DNA of 64,000 nt from Rhineura floridana (lineage: Eukaryota > Chordata > Lepidosauria > Squamata > Rhineuridae). Numbering within the stretch: the stretch's first letter is position 1; each line of letters begins with the position of its first letter. This document shows positions 52,293-62,700 of this stretch, in pieces. Below the pieces are notes generated by a model, which saw only the letters and a program-made list of their open reading frames with translations, searched no databases and was not told the origin of the DNA. The DNA lies in the NCBI RefSeq assembly GCF_030035675.1, contig NC_084499.1, positions 21,183,953-21,247,952 of the forward strand, given 5' to 3'. Both the position numbers and the translations under genes were made by a program.

Positions 52293-52389
52293 ATGCCCGA
52301 GCCCGGAGCCCCGAGCCCGAGCCATGAGACCCGCCAGCAAGCTCTTGAGCCTCCTGTACCTCCTCCTGATGGGGACGGAACTCACTCAA
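52293..52389 (+). other. upstream ORF 2 overlapping the OLFM1 start
   Basis: ATG at 52293 in weak context (GGTCTATGC) is out of frame with the main ATG 31 bp later. It reads MPEPGAPSPSHETRQQ without a stop to the end of the exon, so in mRNA it would run into exon 2. Ribosomes starting here would miss the OLFM1 start. The weak context suggests leaky scanning. Confidence 0.35.
52324..52389 (+). CDS. OLFM1: OLFM1 (noelin/pancortin) first coding exon, B-type N-terminus
   Basis: ATG at 52324 (GAGCCATGA, G at -3) opens 22 codons: it begins MRPASKLL, continues SLLYLLL and ends MGTELTQ. This closely matches, from memory, the B-type N-terminus of vertebrate noelin (M-x-P-A-x-KLLSLL...MGTELTQ). It is a signal peptide: R2 and K6, then a hydrophobic core at residues 7-16. 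The exon ends in phase 0 at CAA|GTAGGT, where the family continues with VLPTNPEESW. OLFM1 is a secreted glycoprotein with a coiled coil and a C-terminal olfactomedin domain, acting in neural crest and synapses (AMPA receptor and Nogo receptor partners). Only this exon lies in the window. An in-frame upstream ATG, as in some mammalian annotations, is absent. Confidence 0.9.
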
Positions 52390-52395
52390 GTAGGT
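52390..52395 (+). promoter_or_regulatory. OLFM1: 5' splice donor of OLFM1 exon 1
   Basis: CAA|GTAGGT at 52389/52390. A second GT four bases on (TAG|GTGCCT) is possible but would add a TAG to the exon. The phase-0 donor fits the known B-exon to common-exon junction. Confidence 0.75.
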
Positions 52396-53285
52396 GCCTT
52401 TCTCTCTGACTCGCCCTCCTTCTTCTCACCCCCCCCAGCCATGCACAACCAACCACCACCACCCCAAAAAGAGCACGGAGGTGGGGCTTTTTAGCTGCCC
52501 CCCTTCCCGTTTCTCTCTTCCCATTTTTAAACGTGCATGCAATGAAAGGTCAATTCGCCTGGGAGATGGTGAAAGAGGAAGAGGATGGCCTCTTTCGTTT
52601 ATGGGGTTGCCTTGGGTGGTGATGGAGGGTAGAGGACGCGGGGAAGGAGCTGGGAAAACAGCTGCCTCTCTGGAGATCAGAAGCCTGCAACCTTACCCCT
52701 TAGCTTCCCCCCCTGCAGACCTCCCCTACTTCAATTAAAAGTTGAAGGTCCTGCTCCAAAGGGCCGCTCGGGAGCTTCCCTTGGTGTCGCCCTTCGGCCC
52801 TTTGCTTGGAGGCAAGAGCAGGCAAAGCAGCCGCCGGCAGGGTCGGAGCTGTCCTAGGTGCTGGAGGCGCCTCATCCTGTTTCCCCCACCCAGACGGTTG
52901 GGAGTGGTGCGGAGCCGGTGGGACGTCGGGGTGAGGTCTGTGAGAGGAGGGGAGATGGGGGCGTTGCTTCTAGGGGAAGTCGTCAAAGGGGATATGGCCT
53001 GGCGCCCGCTGCTCGGGTGAAGGCAAAGGGTCAGCCGTGAAGCGATCATGGGCGAGGAATGGGGAAGAGCAGCGGAAAATAGTTATTCTTTCCTATATGT
53101 TGTTCCAAACAGCTTCCGCTTGTCCAGCCTCTGTCCTTATCCCACTCCCCTTTCAAGAAAAGCAAAGGACGCGTGTAGGATTCATGGGTGGCTTTAAATG
53201 TTCCTTAAATGTTTCTTGCTGGGGAGAGCGTTGTGAGCGTTTGAGCCTGCAAATGGGAGAGGGGACTTTTTTCCAGTCAGGACTT

Positions 53286-53305
53286 TATATATATATATAT
53301 ATATA
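53286..53305. repeat. (TA)10 microsatellite
   Basis: 20 bp of TA dinucleotide in intron 1. Confidence 0.9.
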
Positions 53306-54294
53306 AAAGCAAAATAATGTAAGTATTTTCTTCACTTCCCATCTTCTGCTTGTTCGTGGGGGCTGGGGCCATCAATACTGAGACCCCCTCCTCGTCTAGG
53401 AAGGGAGGAAGGAATCCTGTAAGTGTAAATAAGGAAACGACCCACGCTGGCATTCCTGCTTTTTGTCCTTTTCTCTGTTAACAAAACGCCCTTTTCTTTT
53501 CCTGTATTTTAATGTAAGGAAGGGAGCCTTTCTTTTCAAAACTGCTCAGCCCCCCCACACACACACATACAGGCCTGTTTATAAATACAGAGGACCCCAA
53601 GTGGGCTGATGGTTGGGTGTTGGAGGGGAGAGGTGGTGGTTTTTTAAGAGAGAGGGAAAGGGGTCTTTTTGCCTGGGTCTTTTTTTGAAGGAGCCTTGTG
53701 TTCCGACAACAGCAACAAAAAAAATCCCTGTGTGTGTGGAGAGAGAGAGAGGGAGAATTGAGCCCATCCATTTGCAGTGCGCATGCCCCATGGTTAGACA
53801 AAGCAGGGGTGAAATGTACAAGGCTAGCCCTGAAATTGACAAAGAGCATGATTCTCTACCAATGCGCTAAAGGCAACATATACCCCTTGATGCTTGGCGG
53901 TACCAGCGTCTCCATGCTGAATGGTGCATTCTCTATCTCCCACCCACCCCTTGTTCGACCAATGCTCCCACTCCTGTAGGTTAATAAGGGAGGCATGTCT
54001 TTCCTGGGGAATTTCCAAGTACTGGCTGATTACTGCCCCCCCCAGTGCTCCAAATTGCCTCTCTCTATGATGATTAGAGACACCTGTCCTACCCATAGTG
54101 ATTCCCACCACCAGCACCCATCAAGGGCATTGTAGTTTTAGTATTTGCCATGGGGAGAGACAACTCCTTGCTTTCTCCATCTGTGCTCAGGATGCAGAGG
54201 CAGGTAGACAGAGAATGCATGGCTGGGGGGGGATTCCTAGCTCAGCATCACTCTCATTGTGGGTGGGGAGAGGGTATTTTGGATGAATAGGGCC

Positions 54295-54470
54295 CCTGGA
54301 GAGGCCAGGATTTGAATCCCTGCTCAGCCATGAAGCTCGCTGGTTGACCTTGGGCCAATCACAGTCTCTCAGCCCAGCCTACCTCACAGGGTTGTTGCGA
54401 GGATAAATATGGAGGGAAGCCATGTATGCCCCCCCTTGAGCTTGAAAGGTGGGATAGAAATGCAACAACA
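54295..54470 (+). mobile_element. MIR-like tRNA SINE, head truncated
   Basis: CAGGATTTGAATCCCTGCTC, then TGACCTTGGGCCAATCACAG, ACAGGGTTGTTGCGAGGATA and CCTTGAGCTTGAAAGGTGGG, ending in ACAACAACA repeats. Same family as 42826-43021. Confidence 0.7.
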
Positions 54471-54617
54471 GCAACAACAACTTACACTAAAAGGGAAAGA
54501 CCAAAATGTCAGACTTGTGTCCTGTGCCTTGAGACTGATGAAGGTGAGAAGAATTTGAGTATTTACAAAAACAACCATGTAATTATGACTGATGATAGAG
54601 TAGACTCACTGATGTGA

Positions 54618-54690
54618 ATGAACCTAAGTTAGTCCTGGCCATCAGCTTCAGGGGTCTACTCCACATAGGACTAACTCTGGACACAACCTT
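54618..54690. repeat. short interspersed palindromic repeat
   Basis: CTAAGTTAGTCCTGGCCATC, then GGGTCTACTCCACATAGGAC and TAACTCTGG. Diverged copy of the 16301-16415 family. Confidence 0.35.
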
Positions 54691-55249
54691 ATATCTCTTT
54701 GTCAATATCCAGTGTACTCTGAGAATCCAGCATGTTAGGTGTGATGACCACAAGTTGCATTGTGGGTTTGTTGGTATTGAAAACATGTCACAAGCATTCA
54801 CAGTCACCCTTCTACAACAACCCTGTAAGGCAGCCCAATCGCCTTGTTCCCTACATTGCAGGCTGGCGGAAGGAAACAGGGGTGAGGCTTAGTTGCTGCC
54901 CTAAAGTGGAATTATGGCTGAGCTGTGATTTGAAATGGGGAATTTCCTGCCTCCCCTTGCCTGCTCTGCAATAATATCATGATGGCATTGGAGAGAATGT
55001 TTCTGAATATGCCATGGATTTCACTTCCCTGGCTTGCACAGCTCCATCCCCAAGATCTGGGTCAGTAGATGGGGGCATCCAGGCAGCCTTGAGCTGCAGT
55101 TGCCTTTCTTTAAGAAGCCAAGCCATTAAGACTTTTCCTCAGAATTTAACCACTGGCAGCTCACCACCAGGTACAACCCGCTTGGGGCCAGCCCCACAAA
55201 AAGCACCGCTCTGAGAATTTCTCCTAGCCTTGACAGGGGTGGCTAGCCA

Positions 55250-55320
55250 GGTGCTATCCAGATGTTGTGGGGCTTCCAACTTGCACCATCCCTGACCTTG
55301 GTGCTCAAGTTCCCATTTGG
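55250..55320. mobile_element. small hAT MITE fragment
   Basis: GGTGCTATCCAGATGTTGTG and GCACCATCCCTGACCTTGG match one arm and core of the palindromic MITE type at 2240 and 15194. Confidence 0.45.
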
Positions 55321-55598
55321 GACATCTGGTTGGCCACCATGAGAACAGGAGGCTGGAATAGATGGGCCCTATTTGGCCTGATCCAGCAGGGTTATTCCTA
55401 TAAAGGTCTATTGCGCTAGCAGAACCTCCATGCCCAGGGATAGTCTACCTCTGAATACCAGATGGTGAGGAACAACAACTGGAGAGTTGCTGTTTCACTC
55501 AGGTCCTACTTGTGGGCTTCCTGTTTGGGGCATCTGATTGGCCACTGGACCCCTTTGGCCTGATCCAGCTGCAGCCAGGCACTTCTTATGTTCTTATT
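55308..55598 (+). mobile_element. two CR1 3' end fragments in the same orientation
   Basis: Copy 1 (about 55308-55400) has TTGGCCACCATGAGAACAGG and GGCCTGATCCAGCAGG. Copy 2 (about 55440-55598) has CTACCTCTGAATACCAG, CTTGTGGGCTTCCTGTTTGG and CACTTCTTATGTTCTTA. Both are 5'-truncated 3' UTRs. Confidence 0.7.
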
Positions 55599-55734
55599 GG
55601 CTATGCTGCCAGCAGTTGATGAGAGATGGAGACCAACTCCATCACATCACCCACATCTAGTCGCAGTCATAATTTTACTTTCCGCATTTTCCACAAGCAC
55701 ATTGTATTCAACACGGTTCAAGAAAACACATAAC

Positions 55735-56205
55735 CTATAAAGCCCTTAACGGCACTGGACCGCAATATCTGATGGAACGCCTCTCTCGCTATGTTCCTAC
55801 CCGTTCACTCCGCTCGACGTCTAAGGCCCTTCTCCGGGTCCCAACTCATACAGAGGCCCAGAGAACAGTAACAAGATCTAGGGCCTTTTCGGTGGTGGCC
55901 CCTGAATTATGGAATGCCCTCCCAGATGAGATACGCCTGGCGCCTTCTCTGTCATCTTTTCGGCGCCAGGTAAAAACCCACCTCTTCACCCAGGCATTTT
56001 AAGCTTTTTATTTTAATTTAATCTTATGTTTATTTTCTTTTACTCTGTTTTTAAATATTTTTTATAATTGTATGCGCAATACACACTTGCTTATATTTTA
56101 AATATTGTGGTTTTATCGTGTTGTACACCGCCCTGGGAGCTGTTAGCTATAGGGCGGTTTAGAAATGCAATTAAATAAATAAATAATAATAAATAAATAA
56201 TAATT
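55735..56205 (+). mobile_element. L2-like LINE 3' portion, second lineage
   Basis: The frame KALNGTGPQYLMERLSRYVP, TRSLRSTSKALLRVPTHTEA, then RSRAFSVVAPELWNALPDEI and RLAPSLSSFRRQVKTHLFTQ is open to TAA at 56000-56002. The 3' UTR has CACCGCCCTGGGAGCTGTTA and ends in an AATAAATAA tail. It differs clearly from the KALYGFGPVYL lineage, so it is a separate L2-type family. Confidence 0.8.
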
Positions 56206-57022
56206 TAAATATAATAATGGCACAATTGCCATAATAAATCATTTTAAAGAATAGAATTGCCGTTGCAATAAAAGCATACATTTTGCAAAGATCTGGCAGA
56301 ATGGGGAGTGGGAAGGTTTCCAGCAACGCCTCTCTGAACGTGTGCAGAGTAAAACTCCTATCTTTTGTCTCCCTCATGCAAATAGTAGCTGCCGCCACCC
56401 ACAGTTTAGCGCGTTCAGGATTGAGAGGGCAGATTCCCTGGAAAATGTGAGCCCTTTCCATCTCCCAGTTACAAATTAGTCACTGGAAGAGAGGCATCCG
56501 TGGCCATAAAGGTGCTGAGGGGCTCCCTTGCATGCTCAGTCCTCCCAGTCTTCGGGCACGGCAAACATTTTCATCCTTTGTTCCACAACTTCAGAGGTGC
56601 TTGGATCTATATCTATCTATCTCTATCTATCTGTATGCATATATATATATGTAATGGAGATAGGTATGATCTCAGCACCCTATGAATTAAGTCCTTTCCA
56701 GCCCAAGGGCAACATTCCTTCCAGGCTGCATCCCAAAGGCGGGTGGGGCCAGGAGGAAAAAAAATGGGTGAAGCAACAAATAGAGGTTTTGCCTTTTTCC
56801 CAGTAGGCCCATTTCTCTGCACACCCCTCTTTCTCCTTCATCCAAGCAAGAGGCACCATCCCAGGCAGGCAAAAAACCTCCAGGAGAATGTGGAGTGAGG
56901 GCCGTGGCTTAAGAGAGTTCCAAGGGCCAGATCGAGTGGCCCCTGGAGGGCTCCATCATCCCCTGTGCCTGAGTATTTATATCCCTGAATATAGACAGAC
57001 AGACAATCCTGGGATACATGCG
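56206..57022. other. non-coding stretch with TCTA microsatellite
   Basis: A TCTA/TA repeat at 56605-56652. Nothing else recognised. Confidence 0.5.
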
Positions 57023-57430
57023 GCCATCAGAAGCGCCTGCTGGATCAGGCCAACCAGACACCACAAAGGGAAGCCCAAAAGCAAGACCTGAGCATGACAG
57101 CAACTGTCCCCATTTCTGATTCCCAAGCAACTGGCATTCAGATACACTGCCTCCAATGGCAGAGGCACAACATAGCCATTGTGGCTAGTAGCCACAGCCT
57201 TATCATTCTCCATGCATTTGCCTAATCCTCCTTTAAAGCCATTCCAGTTGGTGGCCATCGCTGTCTCTTCTTGTGGGAGTGAGTTCCACAGTCTAACTCT
57301 GCGCCGCATGAAGAAGTCCTTCCTTTTGTCTGTCCTGAACCTTCCAACGCTCGGCTTCATTGGATGCCTCAAGTTCTGGTGTTATGAGAGGGGAAGGCGG
57401 GGAAACCTCTATCCGCTTTCTCCATGCCTT
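57023..57430 (-). mobile_element. CR1 LINE 3' fragment
   Basis: GCGCCTGCTGGATCAGGCCA at the 3' end. The minus-strand frame keeps KPSVGRFRTDKRKDFFMRRR, VRLWNSLPQEETAMATNWNG and FKGGLGKCMEND, the last part of CR1 ORF2. Confidence 0.8.
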
Positions 57431-57560
57431 GTAGCGTTTCAAAAGACATAGAGAGCAACTCCAGCTGTGTGGCAGAGCAATTGCTTTGCATGCCAAAGAG
57501 CTCAGGGTCCAGCCCTTCGCATTTCCAGCTTAAAAGAGCCAGGTAACCGTCGATGTGGGC
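57431..57560 (+). mobile_element. possible tRNA-SINE head fragment
   Basis: GCTGTGTGGCAGAGCAATTG, then TTTGCATGCCAAAGAGCTCA and GGGTCCAGCCCTT resemble a diverged SINE head. No body or tail. Confidence 0.35.
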
Positions 57561-58329
57561 CGGGGCAGACACTGGCCTGAGATGCCCTAAAGAGCTGTGG
57601 CAAGCAAGTCTAACCAGGTCCATTCTTTCCACTCTTGCCACAGAAAAGGGACAGAAAAGCCTCAGGTCTGGAGGGAGCACGTGCAGACCTCCCAGCTCAT
57701 ACACGTGCATAGAGAGAGAGAAAGAGACCAAGGCCACACATGCCCCTCAGCAGCCCTGAGCCACCCCCTCCTCAAGCACTTGAATGTGTCCTTGAACTGT
57801 GATAATGCGCCTTGCTTGCCTGGGTGAAGAGGTTATAAGAGCTAATACAGATTGCCTTTTCTCATAACTACTCACCCTATACCTTAAGACCCTCCAGAGG
57901 TCCTATGGTGGGTGCCCCCACTGAATGGACCCATAACATTTAACACGTATGTGTATCAACAGAAAAAGAGAATTTCCCAAAGGGAATCGTGGTGTGTGGT
58001 CTGAATAAGGAGGTTCCACTTATAGGCCTGTTGGTTGCTGGCCATGCAAATAGGTCTGAGATGAGGATACGGGAGGGAGTAGATTTATGGCAGATCATGA
58101 ATGCATCAGTGCTGCTTCACAAATGAAATCACCTAGTTTGAACCCCAGAAAGTGGAGGGAAATTCAAACTGGGAGAATTGTGTGTAGTAGCAGTATTGCA
58201 CCTTCCATACATCTCATGACATTGTACAAAATACAATACAAGCAGTTAAAAACACAGAAAATAACAGCAGATAAATGTAAAAACAATACGCAATAGACAC
58301 CCATGAAAGAAACCTACTCATCCAGCCAG
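57561..58329. other. non-coding stretch, no element recognised
   Basis: No exon or named repeat. Confidence 0.4.
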
Positions 58330-58490
58330 AAAGTTTGTCAGAACAAAAATGTCTTCAGTTGTTTCCAGAAAATGTAGATAGTCGGTGCCTATCATATCTC
58401 ATCAGGGATACTTCTCCACAGGACAGGGGCAGCCACGTTTACGGAGAAGTCTTCTCACCTCCGGTATTTAGGCCAACCCTAAGTTGCTGG
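58330..58490 (-). mobile_element. L2-like LINE fragment
   Basis: CAAAAATGTCTTCAGTTGTT, then GACAGGGGCAGCCACGTTTA follow the layout of LINE C-termini read on the minus strand. Weak. Confidence 0.35.
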
Positions 58491-59035
58491 GGTAACTAGG
58501 CAATAGACATGTGCTAGAATTCTGCCCAGTTCAGATTTGGTACAAAAATTTCCATTAATTTACTTATTCTCTATCATTGTGGATCAGGTTTTTATGTAGT
58601 GAATTTCCACAGCTATTTTCAAAAATTGTTTTTTTTAAAAAAATCTGCTTCTAAAATATTGATATTAAGAACAATAATTTTGTCACTATTTCCTTTCATA
58701 TATCGATCTTTTTTTTCAAAAATATCAGTATTAATATGAGGGGTTTTTGTGGAAAAGAAAAAACAGATTGGTAAAAGCAACAGCTAGGGGACAAAGAACG
58801 AGCTCAAATCAATGCTGGCCAATTAGGTCAACGGAATGCTTTTGAACGGGCCAACAGATCCCTATTAGACAATATGCAATGTCTCATGAAGAGGATATAT
58901 ATCTGTTCTCTGGGAGTAAAGGCATAATAGAAATTTAATAAATAATATAATATAATATATAATATTTGTGAGTCTGACAGATATTGTACAGACTTTAACT
59001 TTTAAGAGAACATAGGAAACAAGGTTTCTTTAAGG

Positions 59036-59165
59036 CAGAGTTGGGGAGCGCTCAGCCCGTGAGCCAAATTAGGCTTACCAGGGGGGTGAATTTAATGTGC
59101 ATGGCTGGTTTTGACCGACCACGCCCTGGCATCGCTCACCTGATGTCCTTTGACAGCAGATGCAG
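59036..59165. mobile_element. hAT end fragment
   Basis: CAGAGTTGGGGAGCGCTCAG, then CCCGTGAGCCAAATTAGGCT resembles the terminus of the 26970-28168 element. Confidence 0.35.
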
Positions 59166-59169
59166 GTCA

Positions 59170-59425
59170 GGCAAATCTTAAAAACAAAAGATCTTTAAAA
59201 ACATCTTTAAAAACTCTTTAAAAATAAATCTTCACAACAACCTTTTAAAAAAAACCCTACAAAACAATTCCAACACAGATGCAGACTGGGATAAGGTCTC
59301 TACTTAAAAGACTTGTTGAAAGAGGAAGGTCCTCAACAGGTGCCAAAAAGACGACACAGAGGGTGCCTGTCTGATATTTAAGGGGAAGGAATTCCAAAGG
59401 GTAGCTGCTGTTGACTTCAAAACAC
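59170..59425 (-). mobile_element. L2 LINE 3' fragment
   Basis: CAATTCCAACACAGATGCAG, then ACTGGGATAAGGTCTCTACT and TAAGGGGAAGGAATTCCAAA match the L2 copies at 8908 and 31508. Confidence 0.65.
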
Positions 59426-59894
59426 AAAGTTAAAAAGGAAAGAGGCAGTTTAGAAGTCAGAGATGAAAAAATTCAGCATTCTAGTTGAAAAATTACTGTA
59501 TCAGTCAGGATGTATGAATCTGCCAGAATCAAAATGATTTCAGCTCATATTTTCATTTTTCATCCCTTAATATCCATTACTCATCAACTCATTCTTGACC
59601 CTCTGCTCGTGGGCCACTTGGTTGCTGAGCATGCAAATAGGCCTGGAAAAGTAGGGGGAGCTGTGTAAATATTTCCACCTGTGCAGTTCCAGGATGGAAG
59701 GGGCATTTCTCCCTTTCAGCTTTCTGGCAGTATATTTGCTACTGACACTGCCAAAATAATTCAGGAGAAGGTGAACAGACAAGGCAAACTCAGATGTGTG
59801 GGAGGTTATAGAAGATGTGCTGGACTAACTTTGCAGACATCCCTAACGCTTCTCCAAGCTGCCAACTAAATATAGATGGAAGGTGAACACAAGA

Positions 59895-60193
59895 AACTAG
59901 GTGGGCCACTGGTCTGGCTTAGTATAACGCAACTTCCTAAATTCCTATTTAATTCAACCCTTTATTGGGAAAGATGAGGACTAGGATCTTACTTTATAAT
60001 TGGGGGAAAGGCCATAGCTCAGTGGCAGAGCAAGTGCTTTGATGCAGAAGGTCCCAGTTTCAATCCCTGACATCTCCAGGTATGGCTGGGAAAAGACCCC
60101 TGCCTGAAGTCCTAGAGTGCTGCTGCCAGCCAGTGTCGACACAATACTGAGCTAGATGTCAATGGTCTGACTTAGTATGAGGTGGATGCCTAT
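59895..60193 (+). mobile_element. dimeric tRNA-derived SINE, first unit truncated
   Basis: CR1-like tail of unit 1 (GGTGGGCCACTGGTCTGGCT), linker CCTATTTAATTCAACCCTTT to ACTTTATAATTGGGGG, then full unit 2 with GGCCATAGCTCAGTGGCAG and GTCCCAGTTTCAATCCCTGA. Confidence 0.75.
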
Positions 60194-60899
60194 CCTGCTG
60201 CTCCTTGGTTTGCAAACCTGCTGCTGCTTGATTTCTGCAAAGGAATCTTCCCATGCTGTAGAAAATGAAGCCTCTCTCTCTCTCTCTCTTTCTCCCAAGC
60301 ATACTTGCTAATTCTCCAGCTCTGCAGGGGTTTCATTTTTCCATTTATCTTGCTCACCTGACACCCTCAGTCCTCGGTAATGGCTTCATTTCAGGCTCCA
60401 CCTGGTCCCACAGCTCTCATTTCCATTTCTGTACCAAATCCACATTTCCACATCCTGCCATGGCCTCTCTCTTTTGCTCAGGCCACCTTCTCCCTGTTCC
60501 TGCCGAGAACAAGCCCAAGGAAGGCATCACTGGCCTTTCAAGAGAGATAACGTTGTTATCAGTGGGGAAAGGTTTGCTTTTGTTCATGATTACTGAAAGC
60601 AGTAGTGGCTTAGTGTAACATTATATATTCTGCATTAGGAGCAGATGGAACTGATTGGCCAAGGAGTGAGGAGTTCAGCTCCTCTTTCCATGAAACAACC
60701 AGGAGCTCCCAGACTGTTGATGTTTTCGGGTGGGATTCAACCACATACAGGCAAATTCAGGTTGCCAATGATGGTTGGTTGGGAGGTCTTGTGCAACAAC
60801 CCACTTCCCCAAAAGATTGGACTTTTTGTGGTAAAGAAAGTAATGAGAAAATGCACTGGGAAGCTTGAGCTGACATTTGCGTTTTGACCCAATGCCCAC
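60194..60899. other. non-coding stretch, no element recognised
   Basis: CT repeat at 60273-60289. A 117-aa frame (60265-60618) lacks features and is not called. Confidence 0.4.
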
Positions 60900-61233
60900 T
60901 TTTCTTGAGACCTCATGATAATTCATCAGCATTGTAGCGTGAATTTCTTCTAATATGCACACATTTGTGTACTTTTCCTTAATATACACATTTTTGCAAC
61001 ACAATTTCCCCTAAAGTAAAATATTTATGTTATTTTGGCTAACACACCCATTTGTGTGCACATCTTACCTCACTCAGTTTATGCATTTTTGGTGGGAGAA
61101 CCCCATTGCAAAATTCAGGCCTTGAGAATTTTGAAGACTGGCTGTTTCCATTCACATTTTGTTTTTGAAAGTGTGGATTAGATAGATTCTCTTTTAAATG
61201 TGAACTGAATTGAATTTCTCACACATCCCTGTC
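60900..61233 (-). mobile_element. hAT MITE, ~425-bp family, truncated
   Basis: Inverted copy with core units (ATATGCACACATTTGTGTAC, CACATTTTTGCAACACAATT) and the end AAATGTGAACTGAATTGAAT, then TTCTCACACATCCCTG. The other end is missing. Confidence 0.65.
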
Positions 61234-61301
61234 TGAAAGCACCTTATTGCCTGTAGCTTGTTTCATAAGAAAATGTGGTTGTAAGGAAGAATCTCTTGTT
61301 G

Positions 61302-61593
61302 TAAAAAAAGGTAAAGGTGTCCCCGCACTTGTAGTGCGAGTTGTTTCCGACTCTTAGGGTGACGTTTACTAGGCAGACCATATATATGGGGTGGGATTGC
61401 CAGTTCCTTCCCAGGCCTTTCTTTACCCCCCAGCGTATGCCGGGTACTCATTTACCGACCACGGATGGATGGAAGGCTGAGTGGACCTCGACCCCTTTTA
61501 CCGGAGATTTCTACTTCCTCCTTCCGTCGGAATCAAACTCCGGCCGTTAGCAGATCTTTTTGGCTGCATTACCACCGCTTACAACTCTGCGCC
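61302..61593 (-). mobile_element. Sauria-type SINE with perfect 11-bp duplication
   Basis: 292-bp complete inverted copy. ATCTCTTGTTG flanks it exactly (61291-61301 and 61594-61604). On the minus strand it runs TGGCGCAGAGTTGTAAGCGG, GGAGTTTGATTCCGACGG, TCAGCCTTCCATCCATCCGT, GGTAAATGAGTACCCGGC, AGAGTCGGAAACAACTCGCA, GGGGACACCTTTACCTTT. The tail resembles the BovB 3' end. Little decay, so a young insertion. Confidence 0.9.
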
Positions 61594-62004
61594 ATCTCTT
61601 GTTGAGATGGGAGAGAATTGTCTCGCTGAAGAGCCCTTCTCAGTGATGCACATGAATCGGAGCCTTGACTCATAGCTGCTTTGGGGACCTCTGAACTCTG
61701 CCTGTTGGGAACTGTAAACTGAAGTGTGTCCTCGAGATGCACATGTCTGACAGAGCAAGACATGGAAATGTAACAGGATGAAAGTGGTTGCAGTTATGAT
61801 GTAGAAATGTGCAAGGTCGCCTTAAAGTAAGAATGACCAACTAGATCATCGAGTCCCATATGATCAGGTTTGACTAGCAACAGTTCCTCAGGATCTGGGA
61901 GTGAGATCTTTCCATCAGCTCTTATCTGAGACTTTTATTATCAGCATTCTGAGAAGAGCCCAAAACAAAGTACAGTATATCATCACTTTACAGAACATTC
62001 GAAT

Positions 62005-62165
62005 ATCAGAAAAACCAAAGGTCTATCTAGCCCAGCTGCCAGTTCAGACAGTGGCTAACCAGACGCACACGGGAAGCTCATAAGCAGGACACGACCACAA
62101 GAGCAACTCTCCCCACTTGTGTTCCAAAACAACTGCGATTCAGAGGCACGTTGCCCCCAACAGGA
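62005..62165 (-). mobile_element. CR1 LINE 3' fragment
   Basis: GGTCTATCTAGCCCAGCTGC, GACAGTGGCTAACCAGACGC and ACTGCGATTCAGAGGCACGT. CR1 3' UTR, decayed. Confidence 0.6.
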
Positions 62166-62500
62166 GCAGCTTTGCTCGTTCCCTGAGTTGGCGAGGCTCA
62201 TTCAACATCAACACAAAATCGAGCCTTCAGTGTCATCGGCCCAGTTCTCTGGAATGCTCTGCCAAAAAAAATTCAGCAGACACCTTCCGTTTTGACTTTT
62301 AAGTGCCTGCTGAAAACCTTTCTGTTCCACCAGGCTTATGCAGACTATTAAGAAGATGCCCTGTTTGCAATAGTTGACCTTTGTTTTTATTGTGTTTTTA
62401 ATGTTTGTATTGTAGGATGGTTGCTGTTTTTCAACCGGTTGTAAACCACTTTGATATTTTCAGTGAAATAGCATTGTACAAATATATTTAGAAATAAACA
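62166..62500 (+). mobile_element. L2-like LINE 3' end
   Basis: The frames give SFSVIGPVLWNALPKKI-like and LLKTFLFHQAYAD (one shift), followed by a 3' UTR with GTAAACCACTTTGATATTTT. About the last 50 codons and the tail. Confidence 0.6.
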
Positions 62501-62514
62501 AAACATTGAAGGTA

Positions 62515-62700
62515 GAACATAAGAAGAGTCCTGCTGGATCAGGCCAGTGGCCCATCTAGTCCAGCGTCCCATTCTCCCAGTGGCCAACCAGACACCCACT
62601 ATGGGAAGCCGGACCTGAGAGCAAAAGCAACTCCTCCCCCACTTGGGGATCCCAGCAACTGGCTTTCAGAGGCATACAGGAGGGCTACCTTTCAGAGCTC
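62515..62700 (-). mobile_element. CR1 LINE 3' fragment
   Basis: ACATAAGAAGAGTCCTGCTG, then GTGGCCCATCTAGTCCAGCG and CAGCAACTGGCTTTCAGAGG. Close to the 3' UTR of the near-complete CR1, so relatively young. Confidence 0.75.

Larger units (their letters stand above)
51485..53050 (+). promoter_or_regulatory. OLFM1: CpG-rich promoter region of OLFM1
   Basis: GC content and CG dinucleotides rise sharply at about 51490 and remain high past the first exon (for example CCCGCCGCGCTCCAAAAGAA, GCGCGGGGACCTTGGCG, GCCGCCGGCAGGGTCGG). No TATA box is obvious close to the coding start. Such islands mark TATA-less promoters of brain-expressed genes. The transcription start cannot be fixed from sequence. The surrounding genome is AT-rich and repeat-filled, so the contrast is strong. 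Confidence 0.75.

Noticed and set aside
52293-52389. ATG 52293 as the OLFM1 start
   Set aside because: It is out of frame with the MGTELTQ-ending signal peptide and has a weak context.
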